Part shown: positions 21,209 through 30,600 of the stretch, piece by piece
Numbering within the stretch: position 1 is the first letter of the stretch
Layout of the letters: each line of letters begins with the position of its first letter
Position numbers and translations under genes: made by a program
IMG/VR virus record: IMGVR_UViG_3300036045_000010
Location: 1-61,342 of that record
Origin: a virus
Strand: one strand, 5' to 3'
Length of the DNA stretch: 61,342 nucleotides
Notes under the pieces: generated by a model
Seen by the model: the letters and a program-made list of their open reading frames with translations, nothing else
Databases searched by the model: none
Told to the model about the DNA's origin: nothing

Positions 21209-22186
21209 ATGGCTTTCAGCAACGTCACCAACATCCCGCTGCCGCTCGCGGTCTGGCTCGCCACCGACGGTTACGACTTCCGCCGCGGCGAGCGCAAGGC
21301 GATCTCCGCCACGGCGCTGCTCCAAAGCCCCCGGCGCATCCTCCTCGGCGAGCGCCTCGACGCCGGGAGCCGCATGCAGATCGACGTGGCCGATCTCATC
21401 GCCTCCCGGCTCGGTCACTCGATCCATGACGGGATCGAACGCGCCTGGCGGGAGAACCATCGGTCCGCCATGAAGGCGCTGGGATATCCGGAGAACCTGA
21501 TCAACCGGGTGACGATCAACCCCGACCCGGGTCAGCTCTCCCCCGACGCGATCCCGGTCTATCTCGAGCAGCGCGTCGAACGCGAGCTGCTCGGCTACAC
21601 CATCACCGGCAAGTTCGACATGATCCTCGAAGGGGTGGTGAACGACTTCAAATCCACCTCGGTCTACTCCTACATCTCAGGATCCAAGGACAAGCTCTAC
21701 CAGCTCCAGGGATCCATCTATCGCTGGCTCAACCCCGACAAGGCCACCGCCGACCATATGGCGATCAACTTCGTCTTCACCGACTGGGCGAAAGCGGAAG
21801 CCCGGCGCAACCCGAACTATCCCCAGAGCCGGGTCCAGGCCCGGCGGATCGAGCTTCTTTCCTTGGTCGAGACCGAGGCCTGGATCCGACGCCGGCTGCG
21901 CTTGCTCGAGGCCCATGCGGAGCTGCCCGAACCCCAGCTTCCGCGCTGCACCGACGAAGAGCTCTGGCGCTCCGACCCGGTCTGGAAGTTCTACCTCGAT
22001 CCCGCCAAGGCCCAGGATCCCAAGGCCCGCAGTAGCCGTAATTTTGACAACGCCGTCGAGGCCTTCGCCCATCGCGCCGAGAAGGGCAGGGGGGTCGTCG
22101 TCGAGGTTCCTGGCCAGCCCAGGGCCTGTCAATACTGTGCCGCTTTTCCCATCTGTAGTCAAAAAGATGAGTATGATCTTGGCTAG
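21209..22186 (+). CDS. Cas4-like PD-(D/E)XK nuclease with recoded 3' end
   Basis: Protein of 325 aa. The nuclease core appears as TGKFDMILEGVVNDFKSTS (Asp ... Asp-x-Lys) followed by YQLQGSIYRWL, and the C-terminus has a Cys cluster CQYCAAFPIC, as in Cas4/AddB-type iron-sulphur nucleases. The last 20 or so codons use A/T-rich codons (caa, tgt, ttt, agt, aaa, gat, tat) unlike the rest of the gene. An orphan copy of the original ending lies at 22289-22342. Probable role: end processing in replication or recombination. The start at 21209 is preferred over an upstream ATG at 21134 inside the hairpin. Confidence 0.75.
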   Translation: MAFSNVTNIPLPLAVWLATDGYDFRRGERKAISATALLQSPRRILLGERLDAGSRMQIDVADLIASRLGHSIHDGIERAWRENHRSAMKALGYPENLINRVTINPDPGQLSPDAIPVYLEQRVERELLGYTITGKFDMILEGVVNDFKSTSVYSYISGSKDKLYQLQGSIYRWLNPDKATADHMAINFVFTDWAKAEARRNPNYPQSRVQARRIELLSLVETEAWIRRRLRLLEAHAELPEPQLPRCTDEELWRSDPVWKFYLDPAKAQDPKARSSRNFDNAVEAFAHRAEKGRGVVVEVPGQPRACQYCAAFPICSQKDEYDLG

Positions 22187-22292
22187 TCTCACTCAAGCTC
22201 TGATACAAGAATACCTGCACTACGGTCCTGTTACAGGGGAGCTGACTTGGAAGAAACCAACTTCCAACTGCATCAAGGTTGGCAGTCTATGA
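22167..22292 (+). pseudogene. Truncated HNH endonuclease remnant
   Basis: A 41-residue frame starting MSMILASLTQALIQEYLHYG and continuing VTGELTWKKP, which is the typical N-terminus of HNH homing endonucleases (Y-P-x-T-G-x-[FL]-x-W pattern). It stops after VGSL, before any HNH motif, so the nuclease is lost. It overlaps the end of the nuclease gene by 20 nt. Base composition is clearly more A/T-rich than flanking genes. Confidence 0.65.
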
Positions 22293-22342
22293 GCCCGGTC
22301 TTCCAGCTCTGCACCCAGAAGGACGAGTACGGCTTCTCCTGA
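22289..22342 (+). pseudogene. Orphan original 3' end of the nuclease gene
   Basis: Reads PVFQLCTQKDEYGFS then stop, closely matching the current end of the nuclease (AAFPICSQKDEYDLG) but in GC-rich codons like the rest of the genome. It is the displaced native terminus left behind when the HNH element and its recoded copy inserted. Confidence 0.65.
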
Positions 22343-22406
22343 AGACGGCTCGTCCCAACGCACCCCGACCCAAATCACATCACACGAAGACACGAAGGAC
22401 GCAGCC

Positions 22407-24560
22407 GTGATCGACCTGTCGACCATTCCGCATCACCATGCGATCGAGGACCTGACCAGGCTGATCTGCGACCGCTCGCAGAACATGGACGCGGCCTATT
22501 TCCGTCCCATCGTAGCCTACCACCTGATGGTCGCGGCCGCCACGATGCGCGCCAAGCTCCTCACCCTCGATCGCGGCGAGATCCCGGTGAACGGCTACGT
22601 CATCGCGCTTTCCACCTCGGGATCGGGCAAGGGTCTCTCTTCGAACATCCTCGAGAACGAGATCTTCGGCGACTTCCGCAAGACTTTCACCACCTACACG
22701 CTGCCCCATCTGGCGGACGCTTCGCTCTGGAAGCTCGCCAGTCTGCGCTCCGCCCAGAAGGGCACCGAGGAGCAGACCGAATACGACAAGCTCGTGAGGG
22801 AATACGATAGCACCGGCGAATACATCTTCGCCTTCGACGAAGGGCACCCGGCCTCGATCAAGCAGGTGCGCGACAAGCTTCTGATGGCCGGCGTCGGCTC
22901 GATCAACTTCGTGGTCGACGAGATCGGCTCGAACCTCACCAAGATCGATCCGGCGATGCCGGTGTTCCTGGAGCTCTACGACCAGGGCCTGGCCAAGCAG
23001 AAGCTCTACATGAACAGCGCCGACCGCAAGCGCGTCGCCCAGATCGAGGGCAAGACGCCGGCGAACATGCTCCTGTTCGGCGAGCCCCACCGGCTCTTCG
23101 ACGGCGGCGCCACCGAGAGCCTGTTCTACTCGCTCCTCGGCACCGGACTCGCCCGGCGCACCATCTTCTCTCTCGGCCATCCGATCCCTGCGCACCGCAC
23201 CACCGACGACGCTACGATCTTCGACAACCTTTGCGATCCAGGCCGAGCCAAGCAGATGCAGCAATGGGCCGACCACTTCGCCGGCCTCGCCGATCCCACC
23301 AAGTTCGGCTGGACCATCGACGTGCCGCGGGACGTCGGCATCGAGCTGCTCGGCTACCGCCACCTCTGCGAGGACAAGGCCCGGCAGCTGCCGGAGAACG
23401 ACGACCTCCGCAAGGCCGAGCTGGCGCATCGCTACTACAAGACCCTGAAGCTCGCCGGCGCCTTCGCCTTCGTGGAGGAGGCGCTCACCATGACCAAGGC
23501 GCATCTGCACGCGGCGATGAAGCTCGTGGAGGAATCCGGCCTCGCGTTCCAGAAGATCCTGAACCGCGAAAAGCCCTACATGAAGCTCGCGCGCTACATC
23601 GCCACCTGCGGCAACGAGGTCACCCACGCCGACCTCACCGAAGCGCTGCCCTTCTACAAGTCCGGCGCCGCGGCCCGGACCGAGATGCTCGCCGACGCCC
23701 GGGCCTGGGGCTACAAGCAGCATATCATCATCAAGCGCCGCTTCGTCGACGAGGTGGAGTTCTTCTCCGGGGAATCCCTGGAGAAGACCCGGCTCGACGC
23801 CGTGAGCTTCGCCCATTCCGAGCACTGGGCCGAGGGTTACACACCCGAGAAGGCGCCCTTCAACCAGCTCGATCGGCTGGTCACCCAGCCCGACTACAAC
23901 TTCACCGCCCATGCCTTCCAGAACGAGCACCGGCTCCAGGACAACCTGATCCCGGGCTTCGACCTGGCGATCTTCGACGTGGACGGGGGCGTCGCGCTCG
24001 ACCTGGTCCACGAGCTCTTCGAGGATCTGGCCTTCATGACCTACACCACCAAGCGGCACACCCCCGAAGAGCACCGCTTCCGTCTCATTCTGCCCATGAG
24101 CTACGTGCTGAAGCTGAGCGCGGAGGACTACCGGGAGTTCATGCAGAACCTGACGGCCTGGCTGCCGTTCCCGGTGGACCGGTCCGCCGCGATCGACTGC
24201 GCCCGCAAATGGGCCACCAACCCCAACGCCCTCGTGCATCAGAACGAGGGCGAGATTCTGGACGTGCTTCCCTTCATCCCGCGCACGAAGCGCAACGAAG
24301 ACCGGGCCAAGACGCACAAGCGCCTGGGCAGCCTCGACGCGCTCGAGCGCTGGTTCGTCCAGAAAATCTCCGACGACGGCAACCGCAACAACCATCTGCT
24401 GCGCTACGCCATGAGCCTGGTGGATCAGGGCATGCAGTTCGCCGCCGTGGAGACCAAGCTCATGGCGCTCGACGCCCGGCTGCCCGACCCGCTCGGGCCC
24501 GAGGAGATCCGGCGCACGGTGCTCGTCACCGTCGCCCGAAAGCTCCAGAACGCCGCCTGA
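22407..24560 (+). CDS. DNA primase / DNA-dependent ATPase (N4 gp42-like)
   Basis: Protein of 717 aa. An N-terminal P-loop ALSTSGSGKGLSS (about residues 65-77) is followed by a DUF3987-like ATPase region (VVDEIGSN, ELYDQGLAKQK, LFGEPHRLF). The C-terminal part has FDLAIFDVDGG and HRFRLILPMSYVL, which resemble archaeo-eukaryotic-type primase catalytic and binding segments. Size and position after polymerase and nuclease match N4 gp42, needed for DNA replication. GTG start with AAGGAC upstream. Confidence 0.75.
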   Translation: MIDLSTIPHHHAIEDLTRLICDRSQNMDAAYFRPIVAYHLMVAAATMRAKLLTLDRGEIPVNGYVIALSTSGSGKGLSSNILENEIFGDFRKTFTTYTLPHLADASLWKLASLRSAQKGTEEQTEYDKLVREYDSTGEYIFAFDEGHPASIKQVRDKLLMAGVGSINFVVDEIGSNLTKIDPAMPVFLELYDQGLAKQKLYMNSADRKRVAQIEGKTPANMLLFGEPHRLFDGGATESLFYSLLGTGLARRTIFSLGHPIPAHRTTDDATIFDNLCDPGRAKQMQQWADHFAGLADPTKFGWTIDVPRDVGIELLGYRHLCEDKARQLPENDDLRKAELAHRYYKTLKLAGAFAFVEEALTMTKAHLHAAMKLVEESGLAFQKILNREKPYMKLARYIATCGNEVTHADLTEALPFYKSGAAARTEMLADARAWGYKQHIIIKRRFVDEVEFFSGESLEKTRLDAVSFAHSEHWAEGYTPEKAPFNQLDRLVTQPDYNFTAHAFQNEHRLQDNLIPGFDLAIFDVDGGVALDLVHELFEDLAFMTYTTKRHTPEEHRFRLILPMSYVLKLSAEDYREFMQNLTAWLPFPVDRSAAIDCARKWATNPNALVHQNEGEILDVLPFIPRTKRNEDRAKTHKRLGSLDALERWFVQKISDDGNRNNHLLRYAMSLVDQGMQFAAVETKLMALDARLPDPLGPEEIRRTVLVTVARKLQNAA

Positions 24561-24566
24561 GCCCTT

Positions 24567-24611
24567 GCTCGTCCACAACTCGCAAGAGACGGGGACGAGC
24601 CTTTTTTTTTT
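24567..24611 (+). terminator. Rho-independent terminator after the primase gene
   Basis: GCTCGTCC (24567-24574) pairs with GGACGAGC (24593-24600), followed by ten T residues at 24602-24611. It begins 7 nt after the primase stop. Confidence 0.8.
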
Positions 24612-24665
24612 CGGGGTGGCTGCCCCCGCCCGAGTCAAGTCCCCAACCAAGCGCGAAAGGCCTCC

Positions 24666-25400
24666 ATGTCCTCCGACATTTCCATCAACGACCAGCTGGT
24701 GCTCATCTCCGGCGAGAGCGCCACCGGCAAGTCCGCGAGCCTGATGAACATTCCGAACCAGGAGCGCTGGATCTACCTCAACTGCGAGGCCGGCAAGCGG
24801 CTGCCGTTCCGCAACCGCTTCAAGTCCCACACGGTGACCGACCCCTACCAGGTTTACGAGGCCTTCGAGCACGTGCAGGAGAATCCCGACTTCGACGGGG
24901 TGATCATCGACACCCTGACTTTCCTGATGGACATGCAGGAATCGGTCCATGTCATCGGCGCGAACGACACCCAGGCCGCCTGGGGAGAGTACGGTCAGTT
25001 CTTCAAGCGCTTCATGCAGCAGTACGTCGCTTCGTCCGACAAGGCGGTTCTCGTACTCGCCCACACCAAATCCGTCTACAACGACAAGACGCTTTCCTAC
25101 GAGGTCAGCGTTCCGGTCAAAGGCGCGCTGAAGAACAACGGCGTCGAGGCCTACTTCTCCACCGTGGTCTCCACCAAGAAGGTCAACTTACCAGCTCTCG
25201 CTGGCCAGGACCCGTCGCTTCTGCATGTCACGCCCGAGGATGAGGCCCTCGGCTACAAGCATGTCTTCCAGACCCGCCTCACAAAGGAGACCATCGGAGA
25301 GCGCATCCGCTCGCCGATGGGCATGTTCGCGCCGAACCAGACCTACATCGACAACGACGCCTACGCGCTGCTCCGGCATCTGCACACGTTCTACGCCTGA
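24666..25400 (+). CDS. RecA-fold ATPase, Sak4-like (N4 gp43 position)
   Basis: Protein of 244 aa. Walker A SGESATGKSASL (residues 14-25), Walker B DGVIIDTLTFLMD (about 78-90), and further conserved ALKNNGVEAYFSTVVSTKK. This matches small phage RecA-like ATPases of the Sak4 type, which act with SSB in single-strand annealing recombination. Its neighbours, an SSB candidate and a RuvC-like resolvase, complete a recombination set. Confidence 0.7.
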   Translation: MSSDISINDQLVLISGESATGKSASLMNIPNQERWIYLNCEAGKRLPFRNRFKSHTVTDPYQVYEAFEHVQENPDFDGVIIDTLTFLMDMQESVHVIGANDTQAAWGEYGQFFKRFMQQYVASSDKAVLVLAHTKSVYNDKTLSYEVSVPVKGALKNNGVEAYFSTVVSTKKVNLPALAGQDPSLLHVTPEDEALGYKHVFQTRLTKETIGERIRSPMGMFAPNQTYIDNDAYALLRHLHTFYA

Positions 25401-25443
25401 TTCCACATTGAACCACCCCAAACCACAGAAGGCTACGCCTACC

Positions 25444-26190
25444 ATGTCCAAGTTGTTCTCTCACCTCTCGGCCGATGGGCACGAACCCACCGTCGACCGT
25501 CTCGGAGGTTCCGAAGCCCTGCCCTCGGGCGTCTACGAGGCGCTGATCAAGCTCGCCTACGCCGGCCAGTCGGCGTCGGGCGCGCACAACGTCACGCTCG
25601 TCCTCGACGTCGACGGGAGAGAGCTGCGCGAAACGATCTATTTCACCTCGCGCACCGGCGACACTTTCTTCCTCAACAAGCGCGACCCGAGCAAGAAGGA
25701 ATCGCTGCCTGGCTTCGTCACCCTCAACGACATCTGTCTCTGCCTCACCGAAAAGGGCTTGCTCGAGCAGGATTCGGAGGAGAAGACCGTCAAGGTCTAC
25801 AACTCCGATCAGCGCAAGGAAGTCCCGACCCCGGTTCCGGTCCTCAAAGATCTGGTCGGCAAGAAGATCCTGCTCGGCATCCTGCGCGAGATCGTCGATC
25901 GCGAGAAGAAGAACGATTCGGGCGTCTACGTGCCGACCGGCGAGACCCGAACGCAGAACACGATCGACCGCGTGTTTCATCCGCAGACGCGGCAGACCGT
26001 GGTCGAAGCGAGGCAGGGCGTCACCGAACCGGCCTTCCATGATCTCTGGAAGTCGCACAACGACGGCAAGGATCGCAATCGCTCAAACACGACCAAACAG
26101 ACCGCGGGTCAGTCGGGCGTCGGTCGCCCGGGCATGCCGGGAGCGGCAGGAGCCGTCCCGGGTCAGCCGAAGCGCAAGCTTTTCGGCTGA
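25444..26190 (+). CDS. Probable single-stranded DNA-binding protein (N4 gp45 position)
   Basis: Protein of 248 aa. The first 170 residues are beta-rich and OB-fold-like (VYEALIKLAYAGQSASGAHN, VTLVLDVDGRELRETIYFTS). The tail is disordered and Gly/Pro/Arg-rich, ending KRKLFG. Length and gene order fit N4 SSB (about 265 aa), which in N4 also activates late transcription by host RNA polymerase. No direct family motif could be confirmed. Confidence 0.5.
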   Translation: MSKLFSHLSADGHEPTVDRLGGSEALPSGVYEALIKLAYAGQSASGAHNVTLVLDVDGRELRETIYFTSRTGDTFFLNKRDPSKKESLPGFVTLNDICLCLTEKGLLEQDSEEKTVKVYNSDQRKEVPTPVPVLKDLVGKKILLGILREIVDREKKNDSGVYVPTGETRTQNTIDRVFHPQTRQTVVEARQGVTEPAFHDLWKSHNDGKDRNRSNTTKQTAGQSGVGRPGMPGAAGAVPGQPKRKLFG

Positions 26191-26203
26191 TCGGCGGCGG
26201 CAG

Positions 26204-26677
26204 ATGCTGATCTGCGGCATAGACCCGGGGTTCAAGGGCGCCATCGCGTTCCTTGACCCCGGGTCGCGGGAGCTCCGAATCGAGGACATGCCCCTCGCGG
26301 CCAACGCGGCGGGCAAAGAAGAGCTCGATCTCTACCGGCTTGGGCAGATCCTTACCCCGCCGGTAGGGGAGAAGCGGCTCGTGTCCCTCCTCGAACTCGT
26401 GGCTCCCATGCCAAAGCAGGGAATCGCCAGCGCCTTTCGCTTTGGCGACGGCTACGGCTCCATCAAGATGGCCCTCGTCGGCCATGGCTGGGAACGCCAC
26501 CGCGTCACCCCGGCCAAATGGAAACGTCACTTCCGGATCTCCTCCGAGAAGGCCGTCTCCCGATCACTGGCCGCTGCGCGGTTCCCTGCTCAGGCGGGCC
26601 TCTTCGCCCGCGTCAAGGATGATGGCCGGGCGGAAGCCGCCCTACTCGCGCTCTACGCACTCGAGACCAACCTCTGA
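26204..26677 (+). CDS. RuvC-like Holliday junction resolvase
   Basis: Protein of 157 aa. First catalytic Asp in ICGIDPGFKGAIAFLD (residue 7), a Glu in LLELVAPMPKQG near 65, the ASAFRFGDGYGSIKMAL segment, and the C-terminal DDGRAEAALLALYAL with acidic metal ligands. This is the usual order in phage RuvC-type nucleases. It would resolve replication or recombination junctions before packaging. ATG at 26204, 14 nt after the SSB-like gene, with GGCGGCGG upstream. Confidence 0.8.
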   Translation: MLICGIDPGFKGAIAFLDPGSRELRIEDMPLAANAAGKEELDLYRLGQILTPPVGEKRLVSLLELVAPMPKQGIASAFRFGDGYGSIKMALVGHGWERHRVTPAKWKRHFRISSEKAVSRSLAAARFPAQAGLFARVKDDGRAEAALLALYALETNL

Positions 26678-26715
26678 ACTCTCACCCCGATTTCCAAACC
26701 AAGAAAGAACCACCG

Positions 26716-27165
26716 ATGAAGATCACCCTCGACCAGGTCGAAATCACCGAGGCGGTCAAGACCTATGTCCGCAGCATGATCGCGCTCTCCGCCGATTCCG
26801 AGATCAAGATCGACTTCACCATGGGCCGCAACGAAAACGGTCTCTCGGCCACGCTCGACATCACGCCGCCCCGGCTCCCGGCGCCGAAGCCGGAGCCCGT
26901 CTACCGCAACACGCCCTCGATCGAGAACGACCCCGTCTCGGCCCCGGGAATGGGCGCCAGCGCCGAGAACCTCTCCGTGAGCACGCCCAAGATCGGCGCC
27001 GCAAAGGTCACGTCCACCAAGGACGAGACGCCGCTCGAGACCTCCGTCGAGGCCAAGCCCGAAGAGGGCCCCGAGGAGAAGGTCGAGGAGCCCACGATTG
27101 CGGAGAGGTCGACCCTCGTCGTCCCGCCCCGCGGCCGCTCGATCTTCTCGAACGCCGCCGGCTGA
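26716..27165 (+). CDS. Hypothetical protein, 149 aa, disordered C-terminal half
   Basis: A folded N-terminal 55 residues (MKITLDQVEITEAVKTYVRS) is followed by about 90 residues of Pro/Glu/Thr/Ser-rich sequence with no regular structure. No family was recognised. AAAGAA precedes the start. Confidence 0.6.
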   Translation: MKITLDQVEITEAVKTYVRSMIALSADSEIKIDFTMGRNENGLSATLDITPPRLPAPKPEPVYRNTPSIENDPVSAPGMGASAENLSVSTPKIGAAKVTSTKDETPLETSVEAKPEEGPEEKVEEPTIAERSTLVVPPRGRSIFSNAAG

Positions 27166-27192
27166 CCCCCCCCCCGTTGACGGGAGACGCGC

Positions 27193-27363
27193 ATGCGCGT
27201 CCTCGCCGGCCTGGGCCTCGTTCTCGCGATCCTGGCCCTGGCCGGCGGCATTCTCGGCACGCTCGTCCATCTCGTCTATCAGTTGATTTCCCTCGGTCTC
27301 GTCATCGGGGTGCTGATGATCGTATGGCGAACGTTCCTCCGGGATCCTCACGATCCCTTCTGA
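27193..27363 (+). CDS. Small two-helix membrane protein, 56 aa
   Basis: Starts MRVLAGLGLVLAILALAGGI and has a second hydrophobic stretch (LVYQLISLGLVIGVLMIVW) before a charged end. CGGGAGA precedes the start. It is the last gene of the + strand block. It could be a holin-like or superinfection-related membrane protein; nothing decides between these. Confidence 0.5.
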   Translation: MRVLAGLGLVLAILALAGGILGTLVHLVYQLISLGLVIGVLMIVWRTFLRDPHDPF

Positions 27364-27403
27364 GCTCGGAATCTCTCCGGCTCGCATGGCTCACGAAGAA
27401 AGA

Positions 27404-27428
27404 GACCCCGCCAGTTCATGGCGGGGTC
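27404..27428. repeat. Stem-loop after the last + strand gene
   Basis: GACCCCGCC (27404-27412) pairs with GGCGGGGTC (27420-27428), 9 bp with a 7-nt loop. There is no U-run, so it is a stabilising or weak termination structure. Confidence 0.5.
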
Positions 27429-27548
27429 CCGAGCGAGGGAGCAACCAAGGGGGAAAACTGGCTGGTCGTGTGACTATCATAAGTCTCCCTCCAGTGGAAT
27501 GGAACCCCCAAAGTGCGCTGATTGCGCAACACCTTCGGGATTTTTCCC

Positions 27549-27593
27549 ACCCCATGGCCGGTTTTCGGCTCAACTGGCCATGGGGTCTTTTTT
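27549..27593 (+). terminator. Rho-independent terminator facing the late genes
   Basis: ACCCCATGGCC (27549-27559) pairs with 27576-27586, an 11-bp stem, followed by CTTTTTT at 27587-27593. It ends + strand transcription before the convergent virion RNA polymerase gene. Confidence 0.85.
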
Positions 27594-27609
27594 AGACTTT
27601 TGTCCTTAC

Positions 27610-30600
27610 TTAGAGAACCAACGCGCCCACCGGATGCAGGGTCGGCGAGTTGAGGCCCATTTCCGGGCCGAACGCATAGCCGAGCCGGCCGTCCAACGCG
27701 CTTCCGAGCGCCGAGCCGTCCCAGATGGTCTGCACTCCGAGAAGCGCGTCCCCGCCGGCGAACATGGTCATCGCCGACAAAGGCCGCTCGCGCAGCGTGC
27801 GCGCCACCACCGGCAGGATCCGCAGCTTGTAGTTCAGGAACCACGCGAGACCCATGGATTCCAGGAGATCCCGCGACCGTCCCGCCAGGCGGTTGTAGGG
27901 CACGAACTCTTCCATAATCCTGTCGAGCGCGGCTTCCCGACTCATTCCTCGCGTTTTCGTGAGATGGTCGTAAAGCACGGCTTTGGCGATGAAGTCGCCG
28001 TACTGCACCCCCTTGATCAATCCCTGATACAACGCCGTGTCCTTGGTGATCGCCAGGTTCTTGGCCACGGTCTTCGCTGTTTCCGGCAGACGATCGGCCG
28101 CCCAAGAAAAAAACTCTCCGAGCTTGCCGTTGCGGATCGCGATGTCGGCCTCGTCGAGTCCTTCGGCGATGGTGTTGAGCTCTCCCGCTTCCAAGAGCGG
28201 CTGGATCGACAGCTTGCTATTGGCCGCCTCCAGGAGCTCCACCCGGGTCTCGAGCCGCCGCATCGCCGCTGGATTCTTCAGAACTCCGGCCATCTGCACT
28301 TGGAGCTTCTGGATCTCCTCGCGGTTCTGAACGTAGGTCGTCACCTCCGCGAACTTGTTCCGCGATCCAGAAAGCACGTCGGAGATCGGCACTCCCACCA
28401 CCAGAAGGTGCGCCACGTTAGAGAGCACGTTCTGCACCGTGACCACCAGCGAGCGCACGATGATCGTCTCCTTGGCCCAGGCCACGCCCTCGCGCAGGAT
28501 CCGATCGCCCTGGCGCAGCCGCTTGAAGGCGTCGTTGCCGGCGATGAGCTCGGCCACCTTGCGCATCTTGGCTTGAGTCTCCGGCGACCAGCGGCTCACG
28601 CCGGTCCAGGGATCGGTCACGGTCGCCTGGCGAAAGCCGATCGCGTCGTCGACCATGTCCTGACGCACCCAGAACTCGCCCTGGCCGAAGGCGTCTTCGA
28701 TGTCACGCCGCATCCGCCACCCCATGGTGGCGAATGCGTCGCGCACCACCGGATCCTTTTGCTTCGGATCGGCCACGTTCACGAAGCCTCTCAGCTCACC
28801 GTTCTTTCGGGCCTGGTCGTAGATCCCTTTTAAGGTCTCGACCAACTCCTGGTTCACCTTGTCCGCGAGCTCCTCCTCCAGGATGCGGCCGACCCAGACC
28901 CCGAGCATTCGGCCCAGATGATCGTCCTTTTCCACCAGCGCGGTCTTCTCGGGATCCATGGTTCTCTCGTAGGCCGCGACGTTCCCCCCTTCGTCGAAGA
29001 TCGGCCGCAGATACTCTCCGGGCTTCAGACCGTCCAGGGAGCCCGGAGACGCCCGTCGCAGCTTTTGGGCGATGCGGGATACGCCGGCGCCAAGCAGCGT
29101 CCCTGCGGACGTCCCATCGAGCGTCAGGCCCGATCGGGCGTCCACGCCTTGCCAGGTGTCGTTCACCGTCTGGGCGACGCCCTGACGGAAAGCCCCACGC
29201 CCAGTCACCGTGCTCTGATAGTAGGCGAGGGGTTCACGAGCCATGTCGTTCCCGTCGCCTCGGTAGACGCCGATCTGCACATAGCCCCGGCTCAAGAGAT
29301 CGTCGTGGTCCTTGACCGGACGCACGACGACGGCATGCCCTTCTTTGGGCGTCGCCGGCGCATAGCCTTTCCAGCCGTTGTGCAGCGCCACCCGGTTGAT
29401 CCCGCCATGCCGATCTCGGCGCGTGATCTCCGAAGCCCGGGCGACGCGCAAAAAGCCGGTGACCGCCTGCAGGCCTTCGGGCTCGACCGCAGCCAGCTTT
29501 CCCAGCTGATCCCTGGTCGCCTGATCCGTCTCCATCCAGGCATAGAGGCTGGTCAGCCGATCGATCATGCTCACGACATCGTCGCTTGGAGTGAGCGCCT
29601 TGCCTTTCGACAGAGCTTCTCCGAGCAGATGCGCGATCGCATAAGCGTTAGCCAACAGGTTCTGCGACGTGTTTCGTCCAGTCGTCATGTAGACGGCCAG
29701 CGCCTTCGCTTTGCTCATGTACCGACCGGCGAGCCCGCTTCCCACTTCCTTGTCGAGCTGGGCCTCGAGCTTGCGAATCTCGCGCTGAGCCCAGCGCGGA
29801 TCGCCCAGGAGCGCCAGCGTCGCTTCGTGCCCAAGCGCCAGCAGATCCGTTTTGGCGAGGCCTCGATGCATCGCGCTCCAGATCTCGGGCTCGAGGCGTT
29901 TCGTGAAAGCCGCGGCGAGATGCCGCGGGATGCCTTCGCGGCTGTCCTGGCGCATGCTGTCGATCTTGGCCTTGGCCGGATTGATCAGCCGCCACAGCGG
30001 CGCGTTGTCGTCGTTCATGCCGCGCACGTCGGTGTAGAGGCTGCGCAGGGTGTGCCAGCCTTCGGCGTCGTTGAGCATCTTCGACAGCGCCGCTCCGGTG
30101 GCGTTCGCGGTTTCGCTCGAACCAAGGGATGCGGCGTACTGGAGCGTCTGAATCAGCCCCCGCACCGGCTTGGAGGCGTCCCGCCGCTCCGCCGCCTGGC
30201 CCATTTCGTTCAGAGCTTCGGTCGCCTTCTTGGCTCCCGTGGAGATCTTCTCGGCCACGTAAGCGTTAGCCGCTTCGACACCTTGACCAAAAAATCCCGA
30301 CATTTCCTGGAGTTGAGCAAGCCCAAACCGCGACCGCTCCACCGCGGTCAGCGCGCCAGAGAGCGCGTCGAGCTCGGCCCCCATGTTTTCCTTGGTCAAC
30401 CGCGGCGACAGCGACAAACGGGTGATGAGGTTGACCAACGCCCGGCCAAGGCTCTGCATCCAGGCGTCCACCGAGTTCCAGCGCAGCTCCACGGTCCGCG
30501 GCGGCTTCATCGAACCAAGGATCGCCCGCATCAGCGGACTGGTCTGGGACAGTCCCAGAAACGCCGCCAGCTGATCGCCCCCTTGTTTCCCGCTTTCAGC

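Noticed and set aside
22380-25064. Long - strand open frame opposite the primase and ATPase genes
   Set aside because: It spans two well-supported + strand genes and their terminator and encodes a Gly/Val/His-biased product typical of antisense frames in high-GC DNA.
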